Below are positions 1 to 7,492 of a stretch of DNA of 56,589 nt, piece by piece. Location: positions 1-56,589 of the forward strand of contig CAJQJL010000049.1 of the NCBI GenBank assembly GCA_905478665.1. Direction: 5' to 3'. The notes beneath the pieces were generated by a model. That model was given only the letters and a program-made list of their open reading frames with translations, was not told the DNA's origin and made no database searches. A program made the position numbers and the translations under genes. Within the stretch, counting starts at the first letter, position 1; every line of letters begins with the position of its first letter. The DNA is from an uncultured Flavobacteriales bacterium (GTDB lineage Bacteria > Bacteroidota > Bacteroidia > Flavobacteriales_D > Crocinitomicaceae).

Positions 1-1016
1 CCTGCTGCTGCCAATGTGTGCCCCGTAAATGATTTTGTTGAATTGTACGGAGGTATTTTATCAAATGTCTCGTTGAACGCAAACATTTCCGTGATATCGT
101 TATTGGGCGTGCCTGTTCCGTGAGCGTTGATGTAATCAATAGAAGAGCTCTCTAGTCCACTTGATTCCAAAGCACGTTCCATGGCGAGCCTAGGGCCAAA
201 AGCTTCATCCGAAGTTGCAGAAGGGTGGAAGGCATCATTGGAGTTTCCATAGCCTGTAACTTCAGCCAGCCTTTTTTTAGCACCGCAAACGCTCTCGCCT
301 TCAAGGACGAGGTATCCCGCACCTTCACCCAAGGTCAGGCCGTCTCTTGTTGTATCAAATGGCTTACATGGATTTTCAGACAATATCATTAAGGAATTGA
401 ATCCGTTCACCGTGTATTTTGCCAATGAATCAGCGCCTCCAACAATTACACGTTTTGCGCGTCCTGCTTTAATTAAGCGTGATCCAAGCATAATAGCATT
501 AGCAGAAGAAGAACAAGCGGTATTTATGGTGCTTGTAAATCCTTTGATGCCATGCTTTTTGATTATACGAAGTGTATGTTCACCTCCACCATAGGAAGTA
601 ACGTATTCAGAAGGTTCTCCCTTCATGTTTGCATCGGCGTAGAGTTCATCTGTGTTTGACATTCCACCAACTGTGCTTGACGAGATAAAACCCGTATCAA
701 CAGATATTAAATCGTCAGCGTTGAGTTGTGCCTGTTCAATGGCTTCCTGAAATGCCAAGTATGCCAAAAGCGTAGTTCTGCTTAAGCCAGATTCATTTTC
801 TAGTGCACCAATTTTGTTTCGATCAGCAACAAGAGCAGTCAACTCCTCATTGCTCATACTTACTTCTCCAAAATTGAGCGATGCAGTATACTTAGAACTG
901 AAATGTTCCGCTTTACCAATTCCCGTTTTCGCGGCTTTTAGCTGAGATAAATTAGATGCAACATCGTTACCAATGGCAGATATTACACCCATTCCCGTTA
1001 CAAAAACCTTTTCCAA
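1..1016 (-). CDS. FabF-type beta-ketoacyl-ACP synthase (partial, C-terminus beyond window)
   Basis: This is a decarboxylating condensing enzyme of type II fatty-acid/polyketide synthesis. About 338 residues are present and the frame is still open at position 1, so the gene continues past the left edge. The thiolase-fold Cys-His-His triad is visible: Cys168 in NTACSSSANA, then HGTGTPNND, then STKSFTGHTLAAAG. No ATG fits the N-terminus (MEKVFVTGMGVIS), so I take TTG at 1016. It lies 8 bases after the stop of the ACP gene, so the two form a cassette. It closely resembles the ketosynthase at 11299-12474, whose ACP partner is arranged in the same way. The type of enzyme is certain. A role in extending either the polyene or the alkyl chains of the resorcinol is inference. 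Confidence 0.93.
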   Translation of the reverse strand, partial: MEKVFVTGMGVISAIGNDVASNLSQLKAAKTGIGKAEHFSSKYTASLNFGEVSMSNEELTALVADRNKIGALENESGLSRTTLLAYLAFQEAIEQAQLNADDLISVDTGFISSSTVGGMSNTDELYADANMKGEPSEYVTSYGGGEHTLRIIKKHGIKGFTSTINTACSSSANAIMLGSRLIKAGRAKRVIVGGADSLAKYTVNGFNSLMILSENPCKPFDTTRDGLTLGEGAGYLVLEGESVCGAKKRLAEVTGYGNSNDAFHPSATSDEAFGPRLAMERALESSGLESSSIDYINAHGTGTPNNDITEMFAFNETFDKIPPYNSTKSFTGHTLAAA

Positions 1017-1024
1017 AATGGTGC

Positions 1025-1297
1025 TTATTTTTCTGTTCTCTTCGCCTCGATGTAATCTACAATTGTATTTACATCTACCAAAATGGTTCTTCCTTCTGTT
1101 GGATTGTTGATCTTGATTCCATATTCACGGTCCAAAAGCACAATCATCTCTACTGAGTCGATTGAGTCTAGTCCAAGGTCTGGTCCAAACAATGGTTCGT
1201 CATCCTTAATATCCTCTGGCTTAATGTCCAAAAGGTTTAAATACTCAACGATATGCTTTTTCAATTCAAGCTTAAGTTCTTCTCTGCTTTGACTCAT
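1025..1297 (-). CDS. Acyl carrier protein
   Basis: A 90-residue acyl carrier protein that holds the growing acyl chain on a 4'-phosphopantetheine arm. The attachment serine is Ser45 in the GLDSIDSVE motif, on the usual helical, acidic background. The prosthetic group would be added by the transferase at 30883-31446. It sits 1 base from the ABC permease gene upstream and 8 bases from the ketosynthase downstream. It resembles the ACP at 12480-12731 (both share DD.PLFG..LGLDSID and YGIKI..P.EG) much more than the ACP at 16131-16373, which suggests duplication together with the neighbouring ketosynthase. Confidence 0.95.
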   Translation of the reverse strand: MSQSREELKLELKKHIVEYLNLLDIKPEDIKDDEPLFGPDLGLDSIDSVEMIVLLDREYGIKINNPTEGRTILVDVNTIVDYIEAKRTEK

Positions 1298-1298
1298 T

Positions 1299-2576
1299 TC
1301 AAATGTAATTTTGAATTTTTAGTTTAATGTATACCAAAATCTGACACGCTAAAATAAAGATTATTAGGAATAAAAGGGTAGGAGAAAGCAAATACCAATC
1401 ACCTCCTTTTAAAAATAGTGTGTAATAACCTTCAAGACACCAATGTAAAGGGGATGCGTTTCCAATGGTTTGAAGGTAAGAAGGCATCACGAAGGACGGT
1501 ACCCAAATTCCTCCAATAGCTGCTAAAATGATTACTGTAATGGCTCCAAATCCGTTGGCTTGTTCTTGTGTTTTTGCGTATGTACCTACAAGCATTGCAA
1601 AGCTGATGGCGGATAGAGCAGAGAGAAAGGAGACCACAATTAGTCCGAGAATGTTTGAAGGTAGAACCAATGCGGGAAGACCAATTAATGGGAAGACAAA
1701 TTTACCAAGTGCAAAAATGATCGCAAGCTGTGTCAATGCTACGAAGACGTACATGAACAATTTACTGATAAGTACAAGTGAAAAACTCGCTGGAATGGTT
1801 TGCAGTCGGACAAAACTTCCGCTAAGTCGCTCTTTAACAATATTTCCACCAAGTGAAATAACCATGAAGAACATTGCGAAAATTGACCAGGCTGGGACAT
1901 TGTGTTGTGTTGAATTTGGAATGACCTGTCCAGAAGAGTTGTTTGCAGACACTTGTTCAATGCCAATTCGATTGTTCATAAATTGATCTTCCATTCCTTC
2001 AGGAATCTCGTCAAACCCCATTTCTGAATAGAGTTGCTCAATCATTAAACGATTTTCTAAAATACTCAAGTGGGAGTACAGCGTGCTCAATACCGAAAAG
2101 CGAAATGTTTCTTGTAAAACGGGATCGTAGTACATTTCCAATGGCAGAATATTCAATTCCTCAACTTGATCACTCATATCAGCCATTTCGAATTCACTCA
2201 ACATTCCAATGCTGATGTTTTTTGCTTTTGCGTTCAGGCTTTCGGAAAAATTGGCTGGGATTTTAACAGCGAGCATTTCATTTCCATCTAGCAGTGTTTT
2301 TTGAATGCCATCTTCAGAGAGCTCATGATGTTCACTAATGCTGAAGGTTCCTGTGCTTGCAAGGTGTGAAATTAAGGTGTCACCAAGGTCTCCCTTATCT
2401 TTGTTGACAATTATGATCTCAAGGTTGTTGTCATTCACTAATTTGAACGTGCTGTCTTGAACTAAGGTTATGATGAACACGAGCAGAATCGGCATGAGGT
2501 ACATCAACAGCAATCCTACCTTATCGTTGATAAGGATGAGAAATTCTTTCTTTATGCTTGCCAGTAATTTCCCCAT
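1299..2576 (-). CDS. ABC-2 type transporter permease
   Basis: An integral membrane subunit of an ABC exporter, about 425 residues. One membrane span lies near residues 20-40, followed by a large extracytoplasmic loop of about 180 residues rich in Asn, Glu and Ser, and then five or six spans in the C-terminal half (the block after HNVPAWSIFAMFF). This is the standard ABC-2/YhgE-like layout. The longest frame begins at TTG 2579, but ATG at 2576 shares its A with the TGA stop of the ATPase gene (TGATG). That indicates translational coupling, so I use it. Position inside the darAB operon suggests export of a pigment precursor or of finished lipid; the substrate is inferred, not seen. Confidence 0.93.
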   Translation of the reverse strand: MGKLLASIKKEFLILINDKVGLLLMYLMPILLVFIITLVQDSTFKLVNDNNLEIIIVNKDKGDLGDTLISHLASTGTFSISEHHELSEDGIQKTLLDGNEMLAVKIPANFSESLNAKAKNISIGMLSEFEMADMSDQVEELNILPLEMYYDPVLQETFRFSVLSTLYSHLSILENRLMIEQLYSEMGFDEIPEGMEDQFMNNRIGIEQVSANNSSGQVIPNSTQHNVPAWSIFAMFFMVISLGGNIVKERLSGSFVRLQTIPASFSLVLISKLFMYVFVALTQLAIIFALGKFVFPLIGLPALVLPSNILGLIVVSFLSALSAISFAMLVGTYAKTQEQANGFGAITVIILAAIGGIWVPSFVMPSYLQTIGNASPLHWCLEGYYTLFLKGGDWYLLSPTLLFLIIFILACQILVYIKLKIQNYI

Positions 2577-3319
2577 CAATCGCGGTATTCAATCCCCGTT
2601 AAACGTAAGAAGAGTGCTTCTAGACTACTCTCGTTATGTGCCTCTAGTAATGCGGGTAATGTGTCATTCGCGATCAGCGTACCTTTGTCTAGCAGAATAA
2701 TGCGGTTGCAAAATTCCTGACCTTCATTCATGTGATGCGAAGTATAGATGATTGTCGTTCCAGAACGATTCAATTCCTCGAGATAGGTCATAATCGCGTT
2801 CTTGCTTTGTACATCAACACCAACTGTTGGCTCGTCAAGAAATAAGATGTCAGGATCGTTGATGATTCCAATAGCCAAATTTACACGACGCTTCATTCCG
2901 CCAGAAAACTTGCCGACTTTTTTGTGCGTGACGTGCGAAAGTCCCAATACAGCTAAAAGCTGCTCAATTTTTATTTTCAATTCTGCCTTTTGGATTCCGT
3001 AAAGGGCTCCAAAATACATGAGGTTTTGATACGGTGTAAGTTCTGGGTAGAATGAAAAATCTTGAGGGACATAGCCAATTTTGAAAAGCATGGATCTTAG
3101 ATCAACACTTCCATTTTCATTGTGGTATTCTATCTTTCCATCAGATTGTTGGATGATTCCGCAGATAATGGAAATTAATGTGGTTTTTCCTGCGCCATTT
3201 GGTCCGAAGATACCTAGTTTATCTCCTTGTTCTATGCCAAAAGAGACTGTGTTGAGACTATATTCCGCCGCACCTGGATATTGCTTCGAAATAGCTTGTA
3301 TCTCAATAACGCTCGACAT
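2576..3319 (-). CDS. ABC transporter ATP-binding protein
   Basis: The nucleotide-binding subunit paired with the permease directly downstream, 247 residues. Walker A is GPNGAGKTT near residue 40, the Q-loop region is GYVPQDFSFYPELTP, the signature is FSGGMKRRVNLA, and Walker B is ILFLDEPTVGVD with the H-loop in YTSHHMNE. The sequence is of the CcmA/NodI/drug-exporter type that works with ABC-2 permeases. It starts one base after the stop of the BtrH-like gene, so it is in the same transcript as darA and darB. It probably powers movement of a product of this locus across the inner membrane. Confidence 0.95.
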   Translation of the reverse strand: MSSVIEIQAISKQYPGAAEYSLNTVSFGIEQGDKLGIFGPNGAGKTTLISIICGIIQQSDGKIEYHNENGSVDLRSMLFKIGYVPQDFSFYPELTPYQNLMYFGALYGIQKAELKIKIEQLLAVLGLSHVTHKKVGKFSGGMKRRVNLAIGIINDPDILFLDEPTVGVDVQSKNAIMTYLEELNRSGTTIIYTSHHMNEGQEFCNRIILLDKGTLIANDTLPALLEAHNESSLEALFLRLTGIEYRD

Positions 3320-3320
3320 T

Positions 3321-4331
3321 TCAAATTAGCTTAATTTTCGATAACTCCTGAAATGCCTGCTTTTCGACTGCAGCAATTTCATTCATGATATCTGCGCAGT
3401 GATCAAAGTCCTTTTGCTCGGTAATTCGCCCTTTATAAATCCCCGCCATTTGAAGTGCGCTGTCTCTCCATAAATCACCTGACTTGGTAATTTGCTCCGA
3501 AATGCCAATGAGTTTGTCATTTCCCAAACGTTCACTTGCCTGTTCAAGAAAAGCTGCGTAGAGGAAACGAAAGCCACCTCCACCAGTACCAATCTCCTCT
3601 TGCATTCGAACGATCTGTCCAAGAAAAAGTCCACCTTGACGTGGGCCAACTTGGTCACGCCATTTCCGTACTTTACTTGCCGTATAGTTGATTCCACGGA
3701 CACCTGCAATTTTCGTTGGGATGCGCAACATGTCGCGGACATTTCTATTAATTCCTTTGGCGATTGCTTTGCGAATCATTTCATCCGTTACTTCACCAAC
3801 ATTTACAGGATAGTAAATATGACCTTTTGGAGCAAGTGCTCCTTTCGCAAAACGTACCTTTTCCATCGCTTCGCGAGAGAGGCGTGTTGTCGTTTCCATA
3901 ACAGGGTCACTAACAAGGTAGTCGTCGCCATCTCTTCCAAAAACAATTAAGTTGTGTGCGTTAAAATGAAAGCGGTACTCCTTTGGAAAATAATTCAAGT
4001 GAAATACACCCACTTGACAACCTACAGAAATTCCTGCGTCGACTTTGGCGTCTAGAAATTGCTGAGCAACTTCTTTTGATTTGAACTTTTTGCGTTCAAC
4101 CTTAACGTCTAGAACCTTACATGTACGCTTGAAAATTGCACCTGGCATGGAGCGGAATGAAATTGCTGGTCCCGCATTTACCTTGAGAAAAGGAATATGG
4201 ATATAAAAAAGTCCTGATCCAATTCCGAATGCTAGAGGTTCCGTTAAAAAGTCGAGTCCTTGTTGTTGCAACAAGTTGACAGTAACGCCATTTTCGCAGT
4301 GCGCTGTTTGTATATGTTTGAAATCGGTCAC
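3321..4331 (-). CDS. BtrH N-terminal domain protein, probable acyltransferase
   Basis: A 336-residue protein of the BtrH/DUF4872 group. The N-terminal half has the papain/C39-like signature AHCENGVTVNLLQQQG, with a Cys near residue 12. A later His is in FHFNAHNLIVFGRDGDDYLVSDP. In butirosin synthesis BtrH moves an acyl group from an ACP to an amino sugar, so an ACP-dependent acyl transfer is the family expectation. The start is GTG at 4331, directly after the TAA of the 132-aa gene. Its place between darB and an ABC exporter makes it one of four candidates for joining the polyene acid to the resorcinol. It could instead be a thioesterase or amidase-like enzyme; the substrate is not visible. 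Confidence 0.8.
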   Translation of the reverse strand: MTDFKHIQTAHCENGVTVNLLQQQGLDFLTEPLAFGIGSGLFYIHIPFLKVNAGPAISFRSMPGAIFKRTCKVLDVKVERKKFKSKEVAQQFLDAKVDAGISVGCQVGVFHLNYFPKEYRFHFNAHNLIVFGRDGDDYLVSDPVMETTTRLSREAMEKVRFAKGALAPKGHIYYPVNVGEVTDEMIRKAIAKGINRNVRDMLRIPTKIAGVRGINYTASKVRKWRDQVGPRQGGLFLGQIVRMQEEIGTGGGGFRFLYAAFLEQASERLGNDKLIGISEQITKSGDLWRDSALQMAGIYKGRITEQKDFDHCADIMNEIAAVEKQAFQELSKIKLI

Positions 4332-4730
4332 TTAAACGTTGAAATTCTTGAAGTCTTCTAATGAAACTTCAAATACATCGGCATAGTTTTGAAGTTTCTT
4401 CGTACTTAGTTTTTTGAATACTGACGGTTTCATGTGGCGCTTGATTTGCCATCTCATGAAACCTGTATATCCTGCCAAAACAGGCAAATCCATCAATTTT
4501 AATTCTAGAAAATAGAGCACTGGACTCGCTTCACCATTTAGGACTTTTTGCTTGGCCTCTTCTGTTCTTCTTTCTATTTCTTCCCAGGCATTGTCTAGTG
4601 CAACTGATTTTACTTCCCAGCCTTCGCTAAGGTCGGTCACATATTTACCATCTTTATTTTTGACATAACAAACCTCCCTTGTGAAATTATCCAAGGCACT
4701 CTTGTCTTGGGGAAGTTCTTCCTTTTTCAT
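4332..4730 (-). CDS. Hypothetical protein in darB-BtrH operon
   Basis: A 132-residue protein that I do not recognise. It is charged and soluble with no signal peptide or clear membrane span. Features are an N-terminal acidic-basic stretch, a central helical region rich in Glu/Lys (WEEIERRTEEAKQKVL), a short hydrophobic piece (LYFLELKLMDLPVLAGYTGF), and a C-terminal basic segment ending in a helix-like DVFEVSLEDFKNFNV. It lies 2 bases from darB upstream and abuts the BtrH-like gene downstream, so it is almost certainly co-translated with both. The middle-to-end region hints at a small helical adaptor. No function should be assigned. Confidence 0.82.
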   Translation of the reverse strand: MKKEELPQDKSALDNFTREVCYVKNKDGKYVTDLSEGWEVKSVALDNAWEEIERRTEEAKQKVLNGEASPVLYFLELKLMDLPVLAGYTGFMRWQIKRHMKPSVFKKLSTKKLQNYADVFEVSLEDFKNFNV

Positions 4731-4732
4731 GT

Positions 4733-5878
4733 CTAGCAGACAGTTAGTAAACTAAATACGTATGAGAATCGTGAGCTTTCTGGAACGGCAAGTAATACCT
4801 TGTCTCCAATTTTTAGTTTTCCACTATTGAAGAGTTCGTCCACCATTAAGTAGATAGATCCAGCACCAACGTTTCCATGCGTTTTTAGGTTCGTAAACCA
4901 TTTTTCTTTGGGAATGTGCAGTCCAGACTCATCAAGGATACTGGCGATTTTATCTTCAAAGAAATAACTTGACATGTGCGGAAGGAAATAAGTCACTTCA
5001 TTGATGTCAAAATCTTCTTTTTGTCTTACAAGCGTTTCAAACTTCACAAAACCAAGCTTCACAATCTTTTCTCCAAGGAGTTTAACATCTTGTTTGATGC
5101 TAAGTATTGATTGTTCTTGCAATTCTTTAGGAGAATAGTCCATGTAGCTACGAAGGCTTCCATCTTCCAGTTTGTCAGACGCCATGTACATACATGGTTC
5201 CTCACTGTTAGCAAAAGAGAAAGCTTCAATCCAATCAACTCTTAATGAAACACCTTCTGTATTTTTTTTAGATTGCATCATGAAAGCACCAGCTCCATCG
5301 GAAAGCATCCAACGTAAAAAGTCCTTTTCAAAAGCTAAATAAGGATTCTCTTCGAGTTCTCCCATTTTTTGCACTTCCAATTCAAATTGATCAGAGTGTA
5401 AAACACGTGAAAGTCTTTCAGAACCTGTGCAAACAGCTTTTTTCGCTTCGCCCAGCTTCAAGGCCATGTAGGCATATTTGTAAGCGTGCATACCAGAACA
5501 ACATACGCCAGAAGGTGAAACAACCTCAATGCTATCTGTTTCTGGCAACCAACCATGTACCATAACGCCATGCGATGGCATCATCTGGTCTGGTGTAGAT
5601 GTTCCACAACTTAAAAGATCAATTTCTTTGAGTTCTGCATCATCATTATTCGTTAAATTCCGAACCGCTAACGATACCATTTGCGCATTTGTATGCGTGG
5701 CATTTCCCTCCTTATCAATTGCATAGTATCTGTTCTGAATACCATTGTTTCTCAATACAATTCGTCTGGACTTAGAAGCCTGCTCGCCAATGCAGCCCAA
5801 GTAACTTTCCATCTCATCATTAGAGATAGATTCATTTGGTAAGAAATGCGATGTTCTCGTTATGTAAACCTCTGACAT
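4733..5878 (-). CDS. darB: DarB-type ketosynthase III (dialkylresorcinol ring-forming)
   Basis: A 381-residue KAS III-like enzyme. In characterised systems DarB joins a beta-ketoacyl thioester to a 2,3-unsaturated acyl thioester and cyclises them to a 1,3-cyclohexanedione, which DarA oxidises to the dialkylresorcinol. The triad is visible: Cys127 in VCCSGMHAYKYA, His301 in FLPHMSSYF and Asn336 in THGNVGAGS. The Cys pair (126-127) is typical of this subgroup. The gene lies 76 bases after darA. A good promoter candidate (5903-5929) in that gap suggests that it can also be expressed separately. The downstream genes follow with almost no spacing. Confidence 0.92.
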   Translation of the reverse strand: MSEVYITRTSHFLPNESISNDEMESYLGCIGEQASKSRRIVLRNNGIQNRYYAIDKEGNATHTNAQMVSLAVRNLTNNDDAELKEIDLLSCGTSTPDQMMPSHGVMVHGWLPETDSIEVVSPSGVCCSGMHAYKYAYMALKLGEAKKAVCTGSERLSRVLHSDQFELEVQKMGELEENPYLAFEKDFLRWMLSDGAGAFMMQSKKNTEGVSLRVDWIEAFSFANSEEPCMYMASDKLEDGSLRSYMDYSPKELQEQSILSIKQDVKLLGEKIVKLGFVKFETLVRQKEDFDINEVTYFLPHMSSYFFEDKIASILDESGLHIPKEKWFTNLKTHGNVGAGSIYLMVDELFNSGKLKIGDKVLLAVPESSRFSYVFSLLTVC

Positions 5879-5902
5879 TTGCGCTTAAAAAATTAGTGGT
5901 GA

Positions 5903-5929
5903 CAAAAGTACTTTTTTTTATGTTTTCAA
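5903..5929 (-). promoter_or_regulatory. Candidate Bacteroidetes promoter before darB
   Basis: On the minus strand, TTG (5929-5927) is followed after 16 bases by TACTTTTG (5910-5903), matching the TTG/TAnnTTTG pattern of Bacteroidetes promoters, although the spacing is slightly short. It lies 25 bases before the darB ATG within the darA-darB gap, so it could give darB and the downstream exporter genes a second start point. Confidence 0.45.
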
Positions 5930-5954
5930 CTAGTTAAAATAATAGAAAATTAAA

Positions 5955-6872
5955 CTATTTAGACCTGTCTATACCCAGATAGGAGAGGTGTTCCTTTTTT
6001 CGTTTAAGGCTATTCAATGTTAACGGTCTGATTAATACCGTATAAATTGTAAGAATGATGGGGGCTACACCGAAGAGTGCAAAGTTTAGGTAGAACCGAA
6101 AAAAGCTAATCCAAAAGGCTCTGTTTTTCCCTTTTGCTTCCTTCTTTTTAATAATATTGGCCCAGATATAAAAGATTTTCTTTGCGCGTTCTTCGATGAA
6201 AAGAATACTCGTGTTGATTCTTAGCCCATCGTTGGCAAGCACAGCATCCTGATAAGTCGAAAGCTCATTGTTCTTAAGCCTGTCGTTTAAAAGACCTCCG
6301 TAGCGTGAGCAGCCTTCAATGTCCTCTTGTGAAACTCCTGGCAATGGAAAAATGCCCCATTTACGTGTTTTTGTTCCTGTCATCATCCAATGAACAATAC
6401 TCACAGCGCTTAGTAGGTTTTGTGCGCGATCAACCAATGGAATGTTTCCAACTATTTTCCCTCCAGCATCCTGGACATGCTTCACAACACTTTTCTGAGA
6501 GTTTAACCACATGTTCCGTGCCCCTATCACAGTGATTACGGGTGTATTATTTAATCGTTTTTTGAATTCCCTATTCTTTAAGAGCGCAGTCGCTGGCATT
6601 GACGGCGACAAAAACCAAGGTTGATATCCAAAGATGATTAAGTCGTAGTGTTCTTCTTTGAAAGAGAATGGTTCAAGCTCAATCGGCTCCTCCAAGACAG
6701 TCTCGGGCATGGCGTCGTAAAAGCTGTTCGTCTTCCAAGGAAAAGGGAAGTCCTTATTGGGTTCCACCTTTATGCGGTCTATTTCACAGCCTTCCAATGG
6801 CGATAGAAAATTATCGAGAATCTCATCCAGCTGTCCTGACTGAGAATAATTAACACAAAGAATTTTTTTCAT
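5955..6872 (-). CDS. darA: DarA, dialkylresorcinol-forming aromatase (flavodoxin-like fold)
   Basis: A 305-residue protein of the DarA family, which completes the resorcinol by oxidising the cyclohexanedione made by DarB. The N-terminus (MKKILCVNYSQSGQLDEILDN) looks like a flavodoxin phosphate-binding loop (S-x-S/T-G-x), and DLIIFGYQPWFLSPSMP resembles the next flavodoxin strand-loop. The C-terminal third has hydrophobic segments (ISFFRFYLNFALFGVAPIILTIYTVLI) suggesting membrane attachment, as would suit lipid substrates. It is second in the operon that starts at 7360, 14 bases after the 157-aa gene, and is followed by darB. The pairing of darA and darB is the strongest marker of a dialkylresorcinol branch. 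Confidence 0.92.
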   Translation of the reverse strand: MKKILCVNYSQSGQLDEILDNFLSPLEGCEIDRIKVEPNKDFPFPWKTNSFYDAMPETVLEEPIELEPFSFKEEHYDLIIFGYQPWFLSPSMPATALLKNREFKKRLNNTPVITVIGARNMWLNSQKSVVKHVQDAGGKIVGNIPLVDRAQNLLSAVSIVHWMMTGTKTRKWGIFPLPGVSQEDIEGCSRYGGLLNDRLKNNELSTYQDAVLANDGLRINTSILFIEERAKKIFYIWANIIKKKEAKGKNRAFWISFFRFYLNFALFGVAPIILTIYTVLIRPLTLNSLKRKKEHLSYLGIDRSK

Positions 6873-6886
6873 GAGTTGTTCAACTA

Positions 6887-7360
6887 CTATTTTAATCGTT
6901 CAGAAGGCAGTTTGTCTGATTGTTTAGCATATTCCTTAATCACTTTCTTTAAGGTTGGATCCATGGATTTATACGTGCGTAAGATTAACTCCAAATCTTC
7001 ATCAATATTATTGGCGTATTTCAGAATTTTAGGAACATTTTCCTGAATTGCAAATCGCAGAAAACGGTATTCTCCATTCTTCGGATCTTTTTCAATTGCT
7101 TTCTCAAGTAACAACCTTCCTTCCTTAAAGACAGCAACCTTCTCCTTTGGTGTAGCCATGAATTGAGATTGTTTCATCGTCAACGCACCGATGTATGCAT
7201 CTTTACTTGTAGATGGTTTGAGTTTACCAAGACCAGTCAACTTGTTTTCAATTTTATCTTTTGAATTAGATTCAAAGGCTTTGTAAAAACCAAGCTTATC
7301 TATAAGTGCTGGACTTATTAGGCTGGCTGATAGAAGAAAAATAGTGATGGATTTGATCAT
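6887..7360 (-). CDS. Small secreted protein, first gene of dar operon
   Basis: A 157-residue protein with a likely Sec signal (MIKSITIFLLSASLISPALI), so it is probably periplasmic. The mature part is helical and Lys-rich; segments such as KEKVAVFKEGRLLLEKAIEKDPKNGEYRFLRF recall a degenerate tetratricopeptide-like repeat. There are no catalytic motifs. It is the first gene behind a strong promoter candidate (7380-7413) and is followed 14 bases later by darA, so it is probably made together with the resorcinol enzymes. A periplasmic carrier or chaperone for the lipid is conceivable but only a guess from position. Confidence 0.82.
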   Translation of the reverse strand: MIKSITIFLLSASLISPALIDKLGFYKAFESNSKDKIENKLTGLGKLKPSTSKDAYIGALTMKQSQFMATPKEKVAVFKEGRLLLEKAIEKDPKNGEYRFLRFAIQENVPKILKYANNIDEDLELILRTYKSMDPTLKKVIKEYAKQSDKLPSERLK

Positions 7361-7379
7361 CTTTTATTTTTGTTTGACA

Positions 7380-7413
7380 CAAACTTACAATGATTTTGCC
7401 AAGTTTAATCAAA
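7380..7413 (-). promoter_or_regulatory. Candidate promoter for the darA-darB operon
   Basis: On the minus strand, TTTG (7413-7410) is followed after 22 bases by TAAGTTTG (7387-7380), a good match to the Bacteroidetes TTTG/TAnnTTTG promoter. The first ATG of the operon is at 7360, giving a leader of roughly 15 bases. Confidence 0.55.
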
Positions 7414-7461
7414 TTGGATATTTTCTCTCACTTTGTACCAATTCAAGTCATGATATTCTTC

Positions 7462-7469
7462 TAATTTTG
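7462..7469 (+). promoter_or_regulatory. Candidate -7 element for glycosyltransferase gene
   Basis: TAATTTTG fits the TAnnTTTG -7 consensus and lies 23 bases before the ATG at 7493. A TTTG about 26 bases upstream is further away than usual. It is divergent from the dar operon promoter in the same 132-base gap. Confidence 0.4.
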
Positions 7470-7492
7470 CATCGACAAACGAAATTGAATTT

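Noticed and set aside
397-594. Small rightward open frame within the first ketosynthase
   Set aside because: It lies antisense to a strongly conserved KS gene (active-site Cys region) and has no family features.
1528-1986. 152-codon rightward frame within the ABC permease
   Set aside because: Antisense to a clear ABC-2 permease and without protein-like composition.
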